Shown in pieces: positions 16,949-26,001 of a stretch of DNA of 64,000 bases. The notes under the pieces were generated by a model. The model searched no databases. It worked only from the letters and a program-made list of their open reading frames with translations, and was not told where the DNA came from. The position numbers and the translations under genes are program-made. Numbering within the stretch: position 1 is the first letter of the stretch; every line of letters begins with the position of its first letter. The stretch comes from Noviherbaspirillum_A sp047237965. GTDB taxonomy: Bacteria; Pseudomonadota; Gammaproteobacteria; Burkholderiales; Burkholderiaceae_D. Location of the stretch: the NCBI RefSeq assembly GCF_047237965.1, contig NZ_JBDFLX010000003.1, positions 248,001-312,000 on the forward strand, given 5' to 3'.

Positions 16949-17067
16949 GAGAGCAGTTAAAACCGGAGGCACTACTAGGCAACACATCTGTCTCCCTGAT
17001 TGTTCGCGTGATAATAAATGTAGCGCCAAGCCTTACTGAATGGTTGCCTCCGGTTTTAACTGCTCTC
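16949..17067. repeat. 119-bp MITE-like element with 23-bp perfect terminal inverted repeats
   Basis: The 23 bases at 16949-16971 (core CAGTTAAAACCGGAGGCA) are the exact reverse complement of 17045-17067, with a 73-bp spacer that holds no ORF. Small size, no coding capacity and long exact terminal repeats are the features of a miniature inverted-repeat element. No target duplication is evident. The right arm is followed by TTTTTT, so transcripts from the left could also fold and terminate here. The rest of 16739-17182 holds no gene that I can see, apart from a second short inverted repeat (TTTGTCTACA at about 17086 and TGTAGACAAA at about 17130). Confidence 0.6.
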
Positions 17068-17182
17068 TTTTTTATGCTAGTAAATTTGTCTACAAATCGA
17101 GCTGTCTCCTACGGTAGGTGTCGAAAAAATGTAGACAAAATTGCTTTCCTCGACGCCATCGCAGCTGCGCGGCACGGTATGC

Positions 17183-17494
17183 TTACGAGGCCAGCATGCA
17201 CAATATTCCAGCGGCAGCGGCAGTCAGGGTAACGACTGTTACGCTGACTATCGATCTCCACGGCACGCCAGTCTCGTGCAGGCCCGACCGAAGCGCGGTG
17301 CTGCGGTCAGCTGCGCACAAACCCACAATGCCCGAAGCAAGCAGAAGGCCCAGTCCCAATGCCAGGAGAAATCCGTCGTGGCCATTCACCGCGGTACGCA
17401 ACACGATGATCGCATTTACCAGAACAGCCAAGCCGGTTCGCGACCAGGCAAGCAACGTGCGCTGCGGCTGCAGGCCCGGATCCCGATGAATCAT
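17183..17494 (-). CDS. DUF202 membrane protein (second of pair)
   Basis: 103 residues with the DUF202 start QRTLLAWSRTGLAVLVNAIIVLR and three hydrophobic segments (VLVNAIIVL, FLLALGLGLLLASGIVGL, IVSVTVVTLTAAAAGILCML). Inner-membrane protein of unknown function. It starts within the stop codon of the preceding DUF202 gene, so the two are translationally coupled and may form a heteromeric membrane unit. Related to E. coli YidG. Confidence 0.8.
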   Translation of the reverse strand: MIHRDPGLQPQRTLLAWSRTGLAVLVNAIIVLRTAVNGHDGFLLALGLGLLLASGIVGLCAADRSTALRSGLHETGVPWRSIVSVTVVTLTAAAAGILCMLAS

Positions 17495-17844
17495 CAGATA
17501 AATACGACCACGATCAGTACCGAGGATGCTAGCAGGGCCAGCCCCGACAGCAGCGGCATCAGGCGCGTTGATTGCAATGGACGTGCATGCCGCATGGCGA
17601 TTTCATTGTCCCTCCAGCGGTAATAGGCCAGCGCGGACAGCAGCGCAGCCAGGGCAGCAATGCCGACTCCCAGGACAAGCAGAACCCACTGCGGATGAAT
17701 GCTGGTCGCCAACTGCTTGAGCAATACGCTGCCGGCAATCAAGGCGAGCGCTGTGCGGATCCATGCAAGAAATGTTCTTTCGTTGGCCAATGAGAATCGA
17801 TAGTCTGGCTCGGTGCCTTCGCGGCGCCATTTAGGATCAGTCAT
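17494..17844 (-). CDS. DUF202 membrane protein (YidH-like)
   Basis: 116 residues. The signature RFSLANERTFLAWIRTALALIAGSVLL is followed by two more membrane segments (WVLLVLGVGIAALAALLSALAYYRW and LMPLLSGLALLASSVLIVVVF). This is the YidH layout. It is the first of two overlapping DUF202 genes. Ribosome site is weak; the ATG at 17844 is chosen because the family usually starts with a short charged stretch before the first helix. Function unknown. Confidence 0.85.
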   Translation of the reverse strand: MTDPKWRREGTEPDYRFSLANERTFLAWIRTALALIAGSVLLKQLATSIHPQWVLLVLGVGIAALAALLSALAYYRWRDNEIAMRHARPLQSTRLMPLLSGLALLASSVLIVVVFI

Positions 17845-17960
17845 GAGAGGATTCGCATCAACAAATTTCGTTTTTGCCCGCCGTGCGGCGGCATGCCGGC
17901 CAGTCTCGCCTTTAGCTTAATGCGTAAAGCCAACATCCAAGGTGGCGGCATGCGCTTCAA

Positions 17961-18932
17961 TTATTGACTGACGCGAATATCGCGATCCGCCGCAACCTTT
18001 GCATAGGTAGTTCGCTCCGACTTCAGGAACGAGACAAATTCAGCCGGCGAGTTGCCAACCGGTTCGACACCCTGCTCGCGCAGTTTCTCCCGTGTTGCCG
18101 TCTCTCGCACGATCTGCGCGATGTTGGCGGCCAGCTTATCGACAACTGCCTGGGGCGTTTTTGCGGGAAGATAGACTCCCATCCAGTTCGTGAAACGATA
18201 GCCTGCAAAGCCGGGGAGTTCGGACACGGCCGGCACATCGGGCATGGCCGCAGAGCGCTTTGCACTGGTAACGGCGAGGACATGAAGCTTGCCGCTTTTA
18301 GCAAACGCCAGTACGGGTGGCATGCCAACCATTCCAATGGGAACTTGGCCGCCAAGCAGATCCGCTATCGCCGGAGCCGCTCCCCGGTAAGGCACATGCT
18401 GCAGGCTGATTTTCCCGATCGCATTAAGGGACTTACCCGCGTAATGCATCGAACTGCCGTTGCCTGGCGTGCCATAGGCATACTTAGATGGCGCATCCTT
18501 TGCCAGCGCGATCAGTTCAGTCAGGTTGCTAGCCGGTACCGAAGGATGGGCGGCGATCACCAAGGGCGTTTCGTCGATCAAGGTCACCGGCACCAAGTCT
18601 TGCTCCGCCGAATAGGCGGTTTTCTGGCCAGAGATCGGGCCAACCAGTACTTCGGCAGGGGAAGCGATTAGGATGGTATTTCCATCAGGTGCGCTCTTGG
18701 CTACCGCGTCGGCCCCAATGGTGCCTGAAGCACCGGTACGGTTTTCGACAATGACCGTCGTCTTCAGCGTCTCGCCCAAGCGGTTGGACACGATACGGGA
18801 TACGAAGTCCGCGCCGCCACCGGCCGGATAAGGCACGATCACCCGTACGCGTTTTCCGTCCGGCCATTCCTGCGCCATGGCCAATGTACTAGTGGCGAGC
18901 AAAGTCGCTACGACAAGCTTTTTCATCAGCAT
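17961..18932 (-). CDS. Bug-family tripartite tricarboxylate transporter binding protein
   Basis: About 323 residues from ATG 18932 (MLMKKLVVATLLATS...), where GGAGAAAGAA supplies the ribosome site; upstream in-frame ATGs have worse spacing. Signal peptide ends near LAMAQ. The Bug/TctC pattern is clear: VRVIVPYPAGGGADFVSRIV, VIVENRTGASGTIGADAVAKSAPDG, YGTPGNGSSMHYAG, VPYRGAAPAIADLLGGQVPIGM. It captures a carboxylate-type solute in the periplasm. It is the last gene of the sulfatase/MFS set and has no TctA/TctB membrane partners nearby. Confidence 0.9.
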   Translation of the reverse strand: MLMKKLVVATLLATSTLAMAQEWPDGKRVRVIVPYPAGGGADFVSRIVSNRLGETLKTTVIVENRTGASGTIGADAVAKSAPDGNTILIASPAEVLVGPISGQKTAYSAEQDLVPVTLIDETPLVIAAHPSVPASNLTELIALAKDAPSKYAYGTPGNGSSMHYAGKSLNAIGKISLQHVPYRGAAPAIADLLGGQVPIGMVGMPPVLAFAKSGKLHVLAVTSAKRSAAMPDVPAVSELPGFAGYRFTNWMGVYLPAKTPQAVVDKLAANIAQIVRETATREKLREQGVEPVGNSPAEFVSFLKSERTTYAKVAADRDIRVSQ

Positions 18933-19006
18933 TTCTTTCTCCATTCCTGCAATGTGATACCGCGTGATGTCGACAGCCGTCGGCAAGAAGCGCTGGCGCC
19001 GAGCCC

Positions 19007-19031
19007 GGGCAGGCAAGCGGAGAGCCTGCCC
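19007..19031 (-). terminator. stem-loop between the MFS gene and the Bug gene
   Basis: GGGCAGGC and GCCTGCCC form a perfect 8-bp stem with a 9-nt loop, about 45 bp downstream of the MFS stop codon on the minus strand. No T-run follows, so it could be a weak terminator or could stabilise the upstream message. Confidence 0.4.
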
Positions 19032-19075
19032 CGGACAAGGCGCTGACGCGGCGCCGGCGCTATGGCCCGTTTGCC

Positions 19076-20416
19076 TTATGCGCGCTCGGCCGCGACAGTC
19101 ATTGGCCGCGCGACCTGGGTTGGGGAGGCGGATTCAGCGTGCTTCTTCATAAGCGCAAAACGCCGCTTGCTGGCCTCGGGATTAATGAGGGCAAAGCCGA
19201 TTACGCTGGCGACGACTGAAAGCACCCCGGCGACAACAAAACCGGTGTCGTAACCTAGGCCAGGATTGGATGCGCCCTGAATGAACCTGCCCATCAGCGC
19301 GGGTGCTACCAGCCCGCCGGTAGTGGCCAGTGCGCTGTTAATCGACATCATTGCGGAACGCTGGCTGTCAGGAATAATTTCCGCAACAATGGTCGAGCTG
19401 AGCACGAAGGTTATCTGCGGCAGATTGCATCCGATGGCAAGCAGGACGACTTTGAGCAGCGGCTGCTGCACGAAATAGACCGCAAACAGTATGATTGCGC
19501 CACCCAGCAGAACAAAGCTGCAGGTCAGCCATCCCCGGGCGCGACAGGATCGCATACCGCCCCGCAGCAAGCGTTCGGACAGCCAGGATCCACCCAGGAC
19601 GATAGGGATGTTAAAGGCGGTGAATACCATGAACATCCAGCCCGTCTGTGTAGCGTCGTAGTTCATCACGGTGCCGAGATAGGATGGAATCCAGGTAAAC
19701 ATCACCGAAAAGATCCAGTACGTGGTCCAGTAAAGCAGCATGTTCGCCAGGAAGGTCCTGTCGGATATGAGCTTCCAGTAAGAAATAGCCATAGCCGGCT
19801 TTTCCTGGGCCGTGCTCTTTGCTGCATCAGGGCTTGCCACCTTGCCTTCCGCGCCGAAGATGGCCCAGACCACCATCCATACCACGCTGGCCAGGCCCAG
19901 CGCCATGAACGCGGCGTGCCAGCCCCAGCGCACCAGCACATAGGACAACACAGGACCGGAAATAAGCAGTCCCGCTGTAACGCCCTGGAAAATCACTGCC
20001 GAGGGCAGACCGCGCCTGTCGTCGGGAAACCATTTGTAACAGGCATGCAACGCAAGCGGATAAGCCGGCCCCTCCCCTATTCCGAGCAAAATCCGGGAGA
20101 AGTAAAGAAGCGGAACGGAAGCAGTAAAGGCAAGGGGGAACTGGGCGATGCCCCAGATGGCCGCGCAAACAATCAGCAGTCCTTTGGATGACACCCGGTT
20201 GGCAATAAAGCCGAACCCGATGGCCGAAATGGAGAACAGCAGGAAAAAGCTGCTCGCGATCATGCCGAACTCGGAAGGCGAAATGCCCAGATCGGCCATT
20301 AGCGGTTTGGCAACGATGCCGAGGATGGCCTTGTCCATGAAGTTCAGGACCATGAATAGCGCAAGCATCAGAGTGATGACCCAGGCGCGTGGGACGGTGC
20401 GGGATACAGGCGACAT
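19076..20416 (-). CDS. MFS transporter, anion/cation symporter type
   Basis: 446 residues from ATG 20416 (MSPVSRTVPRAW), with ACGGAGCAAAAA as ribosome site; the open frame extends upstream but without such a site. About twelve hydrophobic segments are seen. The first loop carries the ACS-type pattern LNFMDKAILGIVAKPLMADLGISPSEFG, and LLGIGEGPAYPLALHACYKWFPDDRRG is the conserved loop of the phthalate/hexuronate permease branch. It likely imports an organic acid by proton symport. It lies between the Bug protein and the sulfatase, so its substrate is probably that of the sulfatase island. Confidence 0.88.
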   Translation of the reverse strand: MSPVSRTVPRAWVITLMLALFMVLNFMDKAILGIVAKPLMADLGISPSEFGMIASSFFLLFSISAIGFGFIANRVSSKGLLIVCAAIWGIAQFPLAFTASVPLLYFSRILLGIGEGPAYPLALHACYKWFPDDRRGLPSAVIFQGVTAGLLISGPVLSYVLVRWGWHAAFMALGLASVVWMVVWAIFGAEGKVASPDAAKSTAQEKPAMAISYWKLISDRTFLANMLLYWTTYWIFSVMFTWIPSYLGTVMNYDATQTGWMFMVFTAFNIPIVLGGSWLSERLLRGGMRSCRARGWLTCSFVLLGGAIILFAVYFVQQPLLKVVLLAIGCNLPQITFVLSSTIVAEIIPDSQRSAMMSINSALATTGGLVAPALMGRFIQGASNPGLGYDTGFVVAGVLSVVASVIGFALINPEASKRRFALMKKHAESASPTQVARPMTVAAERA

Positions 20417-20729
20417 TTTTTGCTCCGTAAGAAAGATAAGATCAAGACTGGCAAATCGGGCTGGACTCCGCAGGCGGCTCACTTCGCTGCCGTCCGTACG
20501 ATGGCGGCGCATGGTGTAGACACGCGATGACCGCTGCTCGATTGCTGGTGCTGATTTCCTCGCTACGCGCGAGGTGCGGGAATGGGCCTGTAAAACCCTG
20601 ATAGCGTTTGTATGACATTGTCTCCTCCAGATTTTCCGGAAAGGTGTGGTTAAGCTTATTCTTGTTCTTTTTACGGATGCGATGCGGGACTGGCTGTCAT
20701 TGCAGCCGCCTGCGAAGGCGGCTGCCCGC
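20417..20729. other. 313-bp gap between the MFS gene and the sulfatase
   Basis: No convincing gene. It holds the sulfatase-side hairpin at 20702-20725. The MFS promoter must lie here or further upstream. No CTATATAG octamer is present, unlike the other promoter regions of this island. Confidence 0.5.
20702..20725 (-). terminator. stem-loop just after the sulfatase
   Basis: GCAGCCGCC and GGCGGCTGC form a perfect 9-bp GC-rich stem with a 6-nt loop, 4 bp downstream of the sulfatase stop on the minus strand. No T-run, so termination may be Rho-assisted or the hairpin may protect the message end. Confidence 0.55.
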
Positions 20730-22187
20730 CTAGTCAAATACAACCGCTGCGCCTGGCGGCGGGCTGAACCCGAGGTCGCCGCGTTCAATCACGGCCTGGC
20801 GACCGCCATTGGCCTGCAGCAGTTCCGCCTGGCGCCGCCTGACTTCGCGGTCCACCGCGATCGGGTCGCAGACCGCGAGGAGGCGGGCATGGCACTCGGC
20901 GAGTACGGCGACCTGGCAGGGGTCGGCTGCAAGGTCGGTAAGTTCCTCGGGGTCCGCCTTCAGATCGAACAGTTGCGGCGGATAGTCAATGTAATACACA
21001 TATTTGTACTGGTGGTGCCGGATCATGAATGCCCCGGTCGACGACCCCATGCCGTGATACTCGACCAGCACGTTGCGATCAGGCTTTTCGCCCTGGGCAA
21101 GGGAATTGAGCGAGATCCCCGGGAAGCCTCCCATGAGCGAAGGATCCGCCGCGCCAACGGCTTCCAAAATAAACGGATAGACATCCACGTGGCTGGCGGG
21201 CGTGTCGATCACTTCGGACCTCGGGATATTCGGCCCGGCAATGATCAGCGGCACCCCGGATGCCTCTTCGAACATCGTCGACTTGCCCCACATGCCGCGC
21301 GCCCCGAGGTTATCGCCATGATCGCTGGTATAGACCACCTGGGTGTCGCCCGCCAGGCCCGACTGGGTCAGCGCGTCAAGCACGAGGCCCACGTTGTGAT
21401 CGAGGAAGGAGCACAGGCCGTAATAGCCTGCGAGCGCCTTCTTCAGCTTTACCGCGTCGAAATAATCGTCGTAGTTGAAGCTGCTGCGGTAGTCCATCAG
21501 ATAAGGATGAGTGGGCCGCTCCTCGCGCGCATACAGTTTCGGCAGGGGCAGGACCTGATCATAGTACTGGTAGAAAAACTCCGGTGGCGCGGTGAGCGGG
21601 AAATGCGGCGCGACAAAAGAGACGAACAGTACCCAGGGCTTCTCCTGATGCTTCTTCGCTTCCTCGCGCAGCCACACCTGTGCGCGGGCGGCGATCTCCC
21701 TGTCGTAAAAGGTGTACTGACTTTCGCCGGGGCCAGCCATGTTGGCCATCTTGTAGGCGCCCTTGCGCACCGGCAGGTCGCTGCGCACCAGACCCATCAG
21801 GTCGCCTTTCCCTTCAATGATATGCATAGGGATGATTTCTTCTGAGAAGCCATGGTCCTCGCCGGTCTCACGGAAATGCAGCTTGCCGATCGATACGACC
21901 TGATGGCCCCGGTCGCGCAGCTTATGGTGCCAGCTTGGAATTTTCCCGTCATAGGCGTCGGCGTTGTCGGCGTAGCCGATCTGGTGGATATATTTGCCGA
22001 CGGCGAATGAGGCACGCGCCGGAATGCAGACTGGGCTGGTGCAATAAGCCGAACTGAACCGCACTCCTCCCGCGGCAAGCCGGTCGAGATTAGGGGTCTT
22101 GACGATAGGATGCCCAGCACAGCTGAGCATTTTCGGATTGTGCTCATCAGACATGATGACTAACAGATTTTTACCGGTACTGTTCAT
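20730..22187 (-). CDS. sulfatase (formylglycine-dependent, choline-sulfatase-like)
   Basis: 485 residues, ATG 22187 after AAGGAGTTGAAGC. N-terminal metal motif LLVIMSDEHNPKML and KTPNLDRLAAGGVRF. The sulfatase signature CIPARASFAVGK near residue 53 holds the Cys that is turned into formylglycine (C-x-P-x-R) and needs an anaerobic or FGE-type maturase elsewhere. The second metal site is VVYTSDHGDNLGARGMWGKSTMFEE. Catalyses hydrolysis of R-O-SO3 to an alcohol and sulfate. No signal peptide, so it acts in the cytoplasm. Related alkaline-phosphatase-fold enzymes include phosphonate monoesterases, so the exact ester is open. A CTATATAG site lies 25 bp upstream of the start. Confidence 0.88.
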   Translation of the reverse strand: MNSTGKNLLVIMSDEHNPKMLSCAGHPIVKTPNLDRLAAGGVRFSSAYCTSPVCIPARASFAVGKYIHQIGYADNADAYDGKIPSWHHKLRDRGHQVVSIGKLHFRETGEDHGFSEEIIPMHIIEGKGDLMGLVRSDLPVRKGAYKMANMAGPGESQYTFYDREIAARAQVWLREEAKKHQEKPWVLFVSFVAPHFPLTAPPEFFYQYYDQVLPLPKLYAREERPTHPYLMDYRSSFNYDDYFDAVKLKKALAGYYGLCSFLDHNVGLVLDALTQSGLAGDTQVVYTSDHGDNLGARGMWGKSTMFEEASGVPLIIAGPNIPRSEVIDTPASHVDVYPFILEAVGAADPSLMGGFPGISLNSLAQGEKPDRNVLVEYHGMGSSTGAFMIRHHQYKYVYYIDYPPQLFDLKADPEELTDLAADPCQVAVLAECHARLLAVCDPIAVDREVRRRQAELLQANGGRQAVIERGDLGFSPPPGAAVVFD

Positions 22188-22211
22188 GCTTCAACTCCTT
22201 ATCATATGAAG

Positions 22212-22219
22212 CTATATAG
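22212..22219. promoter_or_regulatory. CTATATAG site in front of the sulfatase
   Basis: The 8-bp palindrome CTATATAG in the context GAAGCTATATAGGACT lies 25 bp before the sulfatase start. It is one of four copies, all in promoter regions of this island. Likely operator of the neighbouring GntR protein; it could instead be part of a -10 element. Confidence 0.6.
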
Positions 22220-22300
22220 GACTAAAAATGACAAAAATTTTTTTGACTGCGAAGGAACAGGACGAGGTAAGTGCCCCTGCTCCTTCTTTAAACCTGTGCT

Positions 22301-23104
22301 TTACCGTATGGTTCGCAATGAAAAGGCAGACCCCATTTCCGCCGGAACACTTAAAACCCGTTCCGTCGGCGGAATGAAGAACTCCTGGTAATACACGCAG
22401 GCGCTGGTGCCCATCCGAGCCACCGCCTGCAGGAAGATACCGGGCGTGCTAGCCGCCACGTCCAGCGCGGTCGCCATAGTCGCATCCAGCCGGGTAAGAC
22501 GGACTAGATGGTCGACATGGGTAATCGGCACATTGGACTCCTGCGCAATCATCTTCTTGAAATTCAGTCCATTGAGCTTGGCTAGCGGCTTTGCCCACAG
22601 CGCGGGCAACAGATTCCTGTCGGCGTAGAACTGCGTGTAGACATTGAACTCGTTGTCGACATTAATCACCCTGTCGATCTTAATGACGCTATCGCGGGCG
22701 TTCGGGAAATACTGCATCCACGCTCCCGGCGCAACAGCTTGTTCCCGCTTGAGCACCTTGGAATAAATCGGCAAAAAGCTATGGCCATCGTCCGCCACGA
22801 AGCGGCAATGCCAGGGATCTTCCAGCCGCAGATTCGTATCTGCCACAAAGCTCCCGAGGCCATGCTGGCGCACCACGATTCCCTGTTCGGCAAGGCTGCG
22901 CAGGGCGCGCTGCACCGTCCCCAGGCTGAACGGCGTGATCTCGGCAAGCTCTTCTTCGGTCGGCAATTTGTCTCCTGCCTTCCAGTGGCCCGAGGTAATG
23001 CCTTCAATTAGCGCATTGGTAAGAAGCATGTATTTCGGCAAGCCGCTGCGGTTGGGTTGGTGCAGCCGTTTGAAAAGCTCAGAATGATCTGTTGTTATTT
23101 CCAT
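22301..23104 (-). CDS. GntR-family (HutC/UTRA type) transcription regulator
   Basis: 267 residues. The winged helix (about 25-95) reads LTNALIEGITSGHWKAGDKLPTEEELAEITPFSLGTVQRALRSLAEQGIVVRQHGLGSFV, then a UTRA-type effector domain with VNVDNEFNVYTQFYADRNLLPAL and a C-terminal VYYQEFFIPP strand. It probably represses the sulfatase and oxidative genes until a pathway ligand binds. It is placed between the sulfatase and the GMC gene on the same strand, with its own CTATATAG copy 68 bp upstream, consistent with autoregulation. Confidence 0.88.
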   Translation of the reverse strand: MEITTDHSELFKRLHQPNRSGLPKYMLLTNALIEGITSGHWKAGDKLPTEEELAEITPFSLGTVQRALRSLAEQGIVVRQHGLGSFVADTNLRLEDPWHCRFVADDGHSFLPIYSKVLKREQAVAPGAWMQYFPNARDSVIKIDRVINVDNEFNVYTQFYADRNLLPALWAKPLAKLNGLNFKKMIAQESNVPITHVDHLVRLTRLDATMATALDVAASTPGIFLQAVARMGTSACVYYQEFFIPPTERVLSVPAEMGSAFSLRTIR

Positions 23105-23171
23105 GATTTTCCTAAAAAGGCGGACTGCCGAGCCTGAATGATGCAGACCTCTTCTTTAATCCGTATAGAAA

Positions 23172-23179
23172 CTATATAG
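23172..23179. promoter_or_regulatory. CTATATAG site in front of the GntR gene
   Basis: CTATATAG in the context AGAAACTATATAGCTCTG, 68 bp upstream of the GntR start codon and between the GMC stop and the GntR gene. Second of four copies of the same octamer. Confidence 0.6.
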
Positions 23180-23271
23180 CTCTGTCGGACTGATTAGGCA
23201 AGCCATTTCTATTTTCTTCGGTGTCTTCAGCGGCCGCGCGACGAAAAATCAATGCATCCACGGACCGCCCG

Positions 23272-24963
23272 CTACCTGCCTTGCGTGATGACCTCGGCTT
23301 GCCTTGGCACTGCGGCAAGCTCATCGGCACGGCTGCCAACGAGACCTGCCCCGTGCTGTCCTGCCGCCGCGTCGGCCAATATCATATCGGAAGCCTTTTC
23401 GCCGATCATGATTGCCGGCGCATTGGTGTTCCCCGAGATCAAGGTCGGCATGATGGAGGCATCCACGACGCGCAAACCCTTGACGCCCCTGACTTTCAGC
23501 CGCTCGTCGACGACCGCATCGCTTCCGCTGCCCATCCGGCAAGTACCTACCGGATGAAAGATCGTGGTGGCGTACTTGCGGATGAAATCGAGGATCTGCT
23601 CGTCGGACTCGACCGCGGCGCCCGGCCTGTACTCTTCCAGAATGTATGGTGTCATCGCGCGGGTCGCCGCCAGCGCTCTCGCCACGCGTACCCCGGCAAT
23701 CATTACCTTCCGGTCATGCTCGGTGTCCAGATAATTCGGCTTCATTTCCGGCGGAACGCTCGCATCCGCGGACCTGATCCTTATCGTGCCGCGGCTGCTG
23801 GGCCGAAGCTGGCACATGGACATGGTAAATCCCGAAAACGGATGCGGTTTGCCGGCAGTCATGTCGGCGCTGATCGTACCGAAGTGAAACTGTATATCCG
23901 GTGTCGCCGCATCTTTCATTGCACGGGTAAACAGTCCGCCCAGCTGAATGCCAATGGCCAGCGGGCCCTTGCGAAAGAAAGTCCATTTCATACCGATCTT
24001 GGCCTTGCGCCACAGACTCATGAGATCGTCATTGGTGGTGATAGGCTTGGAACATTTATACATGAGCCGCACCTGCAGATGATCTTGCAGGTTTTCGCCC
24101 ACGCCAGGCAAGTCCGCCACTACCGGGACACCATATCGCTTCAGCAGTGCGGCCGGGCCAATGCCGGACAACTGGAGCAGTTGGGGCGACTGGATCGCTC
24201 CTGCGCAGAGCAAGACTTCATTGCGCGCACGTACGACCCGCTCCCTGCCACGCTGGCGGTAGCGCACGCCCGTGGCGACGGTGCCGTTGAACAGAATTTT
24301 CGAAGCGAGCGCTTCGGTCGCGATCGTCAGGTTGGGTCGCAGGCGGGCAGGCTTCAGGTAACCCTTGGCAGACGAGCAGCGCAGGCCCTTGCGCGAGGTA
24401 AGTTCATAGTAGCCGGCGCCTTCCTGTGTACGGCCATTGAAGTCCTCGTTATGCGGAATGCCAAGCTCCCCGGCGCCGGCAATGAAGGCATCGACCAGTT
24501 CATGCTTTTCGCGGATCGGCGAAACGTGCAGCGGGCCGCTTGCGCCATGATAGGCGCCGCCCACGCCATTGTTGCATTCCGCCTTGATGAAATACGGCAG
24601 CACCTCTTTCCAGGACCAGCCGTTGTTGCCCAATGCTGCCCAGTGATCATAGTCCTCGGCCTGGCCACGGACGTAGACCAGACCATTGATCGAGCTGGAG
24701 CCGCCCAGAGTTCGGCCGCGCGGCCAATAGATCTTCCGGTTACCCAGGTTGGGCTCCGGCTCGGTGTAAAACTGCCAGTTGACCTGCTTGTCGAACATGG
24801 TCTTGCCATAACCGATCGGTATATGGATCCAGATATTCTTGTCCGCTGGCCCGGCTTCCAGCAGCAGCACAGTGTGCTTGCCGTTCGCCGTCAGCCGATT
24901 GGCCAGCACACAGCCCGCGGAACCGGCGCCAACGATGACATAGTCATAAACCTGCTCTTCCAC
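23272..24963 (-). CDS. GMC-family FAD alcohol oxidoreductase (choline-dehydrogenase-like)
   Basis: 563 residues from GTG 24963, chosen because AAGGAG lies 6 bp upstream; an in-frame TTG at 24984 has none. Order: YDYVIVGAGSAGCVLANRL with the FAD dinucleotide site, WPRGRTLGGSSSINGLVYVRG (GMC signature 1), LLCAGAIQSPQLLQLSGIGP (signature 2), FHPVGTCRMG with the catalytic His, and the end VDASIMPTLISGNTNAPAIMIGEKA. It oxidises a primary alcohol to an aldehyde. It follows the PDR reductase by 42 bp and shares an operon with a Rieske oxygenase and an aldehyde dehydrogenase, which would take the aldehyde on to the acid. Confidence 0.9.
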   Translation of the reverse strand: MEEQVYDYVIVGAGSAGCVLANRLTANGKHTVLLLEAGPADKNIWIHIPIGYGKTMFDKQVNWQFYTEPEPNLGNRKIYWPRGRTLGGSSSINGLVYVRGQAEDYDHWAALGNNGWSWKEVLPYFIKAECNNGVGGAYHGASGPLHVSPIREKHELVDAFIAGAGELGIPHNEDFNGRTQEGAGYYELTSRKGLRCSSAKGYLKPARLRPNLTIATEALASKILFNGTVATGVRYRQRGRERVVRARNEVLLCAGAIQSPQLLQLSGIGPAALLKRYGVPVVADLPGVGENLQDHLQVRLMYKCSKPITTNDDLMSLWRKAKIGMKWTFFRKGPLAIGIQLGGLFTRAMKDAATPDIQFHFGTISADMTAGKPHPFSGFTMSMCQLRPSSRGTIRIRSADASVPPEMKPNYLDTEHDRKVMIAGVRVARALAATRAMTPYILEEYRPGAAVESDEQILDFIRKYATTIFHPVGTCRMGSGSDAVVDERLKVRGVKGLRVVDASIMPTLISGNTNAPAIMIGEKASDMILADAAAGQHGAGLVGSRADELAAVPRQAEVITQGR

Positions 24964-25005
24964 TTTCGTCTCCTTGATTTTCAACGCGCTGCTACAACGT
25001 TGTCA

Positions 25006-25965
25006 TTACAGGTCCAGCACCAGCAGTTCGGACTGCGCGCGCGAGCAGCAGATCATCAGGTATTGCTCGCGCTCCGTATCGTCGAGGACGAAGTCGGTGT
25101 GATCCGGCGTGCCTTCCAGGTATCGGGTGCGGCAGGAACCGCATACCCCGGCCTCGCAGGAACTCTCACAGGGCACCCCTGCTTCGCGCAGCGTTTGCAG
25201 GATCGATTTTCCTTCCGGGACCGGCATGGTCTGGCCGGTGCTCGCGATCCTGACCTGGAATTCGCCGCTGGCGGCGGACGCTTCCTTTTGAGGCCACGCT
25301 GCTGGCGGGGCGGCAAAGTGCTCGCAATGCACCGTGCCGGCCGGCCAATGCGCGCTTGCCTTGGCGATCGCCGCCATCAGGCCCGAAGGGCCGCAGTAAT
25401 AGAGGTGCGTGTCCTGCTCAGCCCATTCGAGGACTCTGGACAGTGGAATGCCCTTTGCGGGGTCGCCATGGTCATAGTGGTGAACCAGCGTTCCCCGCTG
25501 CACCAGCGCTTGGAGCTCTTCCCTGAACGCCGTGCGCTCCGGGGAACGCGAGCAGTAATGCAGAACGTAGTCGCGGCCTTGGGCCTCGAGCACCCTGACC
25601 ATCGACATGATCGGCGTGATGCCGATGCCGCCGGCAATGAGCACATAGCGGCGCGCGCCCTCGTGCAACGGAAAGTTGTTGCGGGGTGCGGATACCCGGA
25701 TCGTGGCGCCGGCATGCACCAAAGTGTGCATGGCCTTGGAGCCGCCACGGCTGTCAGGCGCATTGAGTACGCCGATGACGTAGCGTTTGCTGTCACCCGG
25801 GTCATTCGACAATGAATACTGTCGCACGAAATTGCCGGGAAGATGGACGTCCACATGACTCCCGGCGGAAAAGGGTGGCAAGTCGCCGCCGGCCGGGTCA
25901 ACCAGTTCATAGACGTTGATCCCGGTGGCCACGTTCGTGACTGAACGTACGCGAAGCTCTAGCAT
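25006..25965 (-). CDS. PDR/VanB-family oxygenase reductase (FMN, NAD, [2Fe-2S])
   Basis: 319 residues with three domains in phthalate-dioxygenase-reductase order: flavin domain (RQYSLSNDPGDSKRYVIGV), NAD domain (YVLIAGGIGITPIMSMVRVLEAQG) and a C-terminal plant-type ferredoxin with the cluster ligands CESSCEAGVCGSCRTRYLEG...MICCSR. It passes electrons from NAD(P)H to the Rieske oxygenase encoded 36 bp upstream. ATG 25965 after AGGAGGAGTACC. Confidence 0.92.
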   Translation of the reverse strand: MLELRVRSVTNVATGINVYELVDPAGGDLPPFSAGSHVDVHLPGNFVRQYSLSNDPGDSKRYVIGVLNAPDSRGGSKAMHTLVHAGATIRVSAPRNNFPLHEGARRYVLIAGGIGITPIMSMVRVLEAQGRDYVLHYCSRSPERTAFREELQALVQRGTLVHHYDHGDPAKGIPLSRVLEWAEQDTHLYYCGPSGLMAAIAKASAHWPAGTVHCEHFAAPPAAWPQKEASAASGEFQVRIASTGQTMPVPEGKSILQTLREAGVPCESSCEAGVCGSCRTRYLEGTPDHTDFVLDDTEREQYLMICCSRAQSELLVLDL

Positions 25966-26001
25966 GGTACTCCTCCTGATGAACTATGCAATGCGGCTGC
26001 C

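Noticed and set aside
20646..21845. 399-codon plus-strand open frame
   Set aside because: Antisense to the sulfatase; low-complexity Arg/Ala-rich translation without domains.
23221..25815. 864-codon open frame on the plus strand
   Set aside because: It is antisense to the GMC oxidoreductase and its reductase, which have complete motifs and ribosome sites. High GC at third positions keeps the opposite frame open. No domain is recognisable in it.
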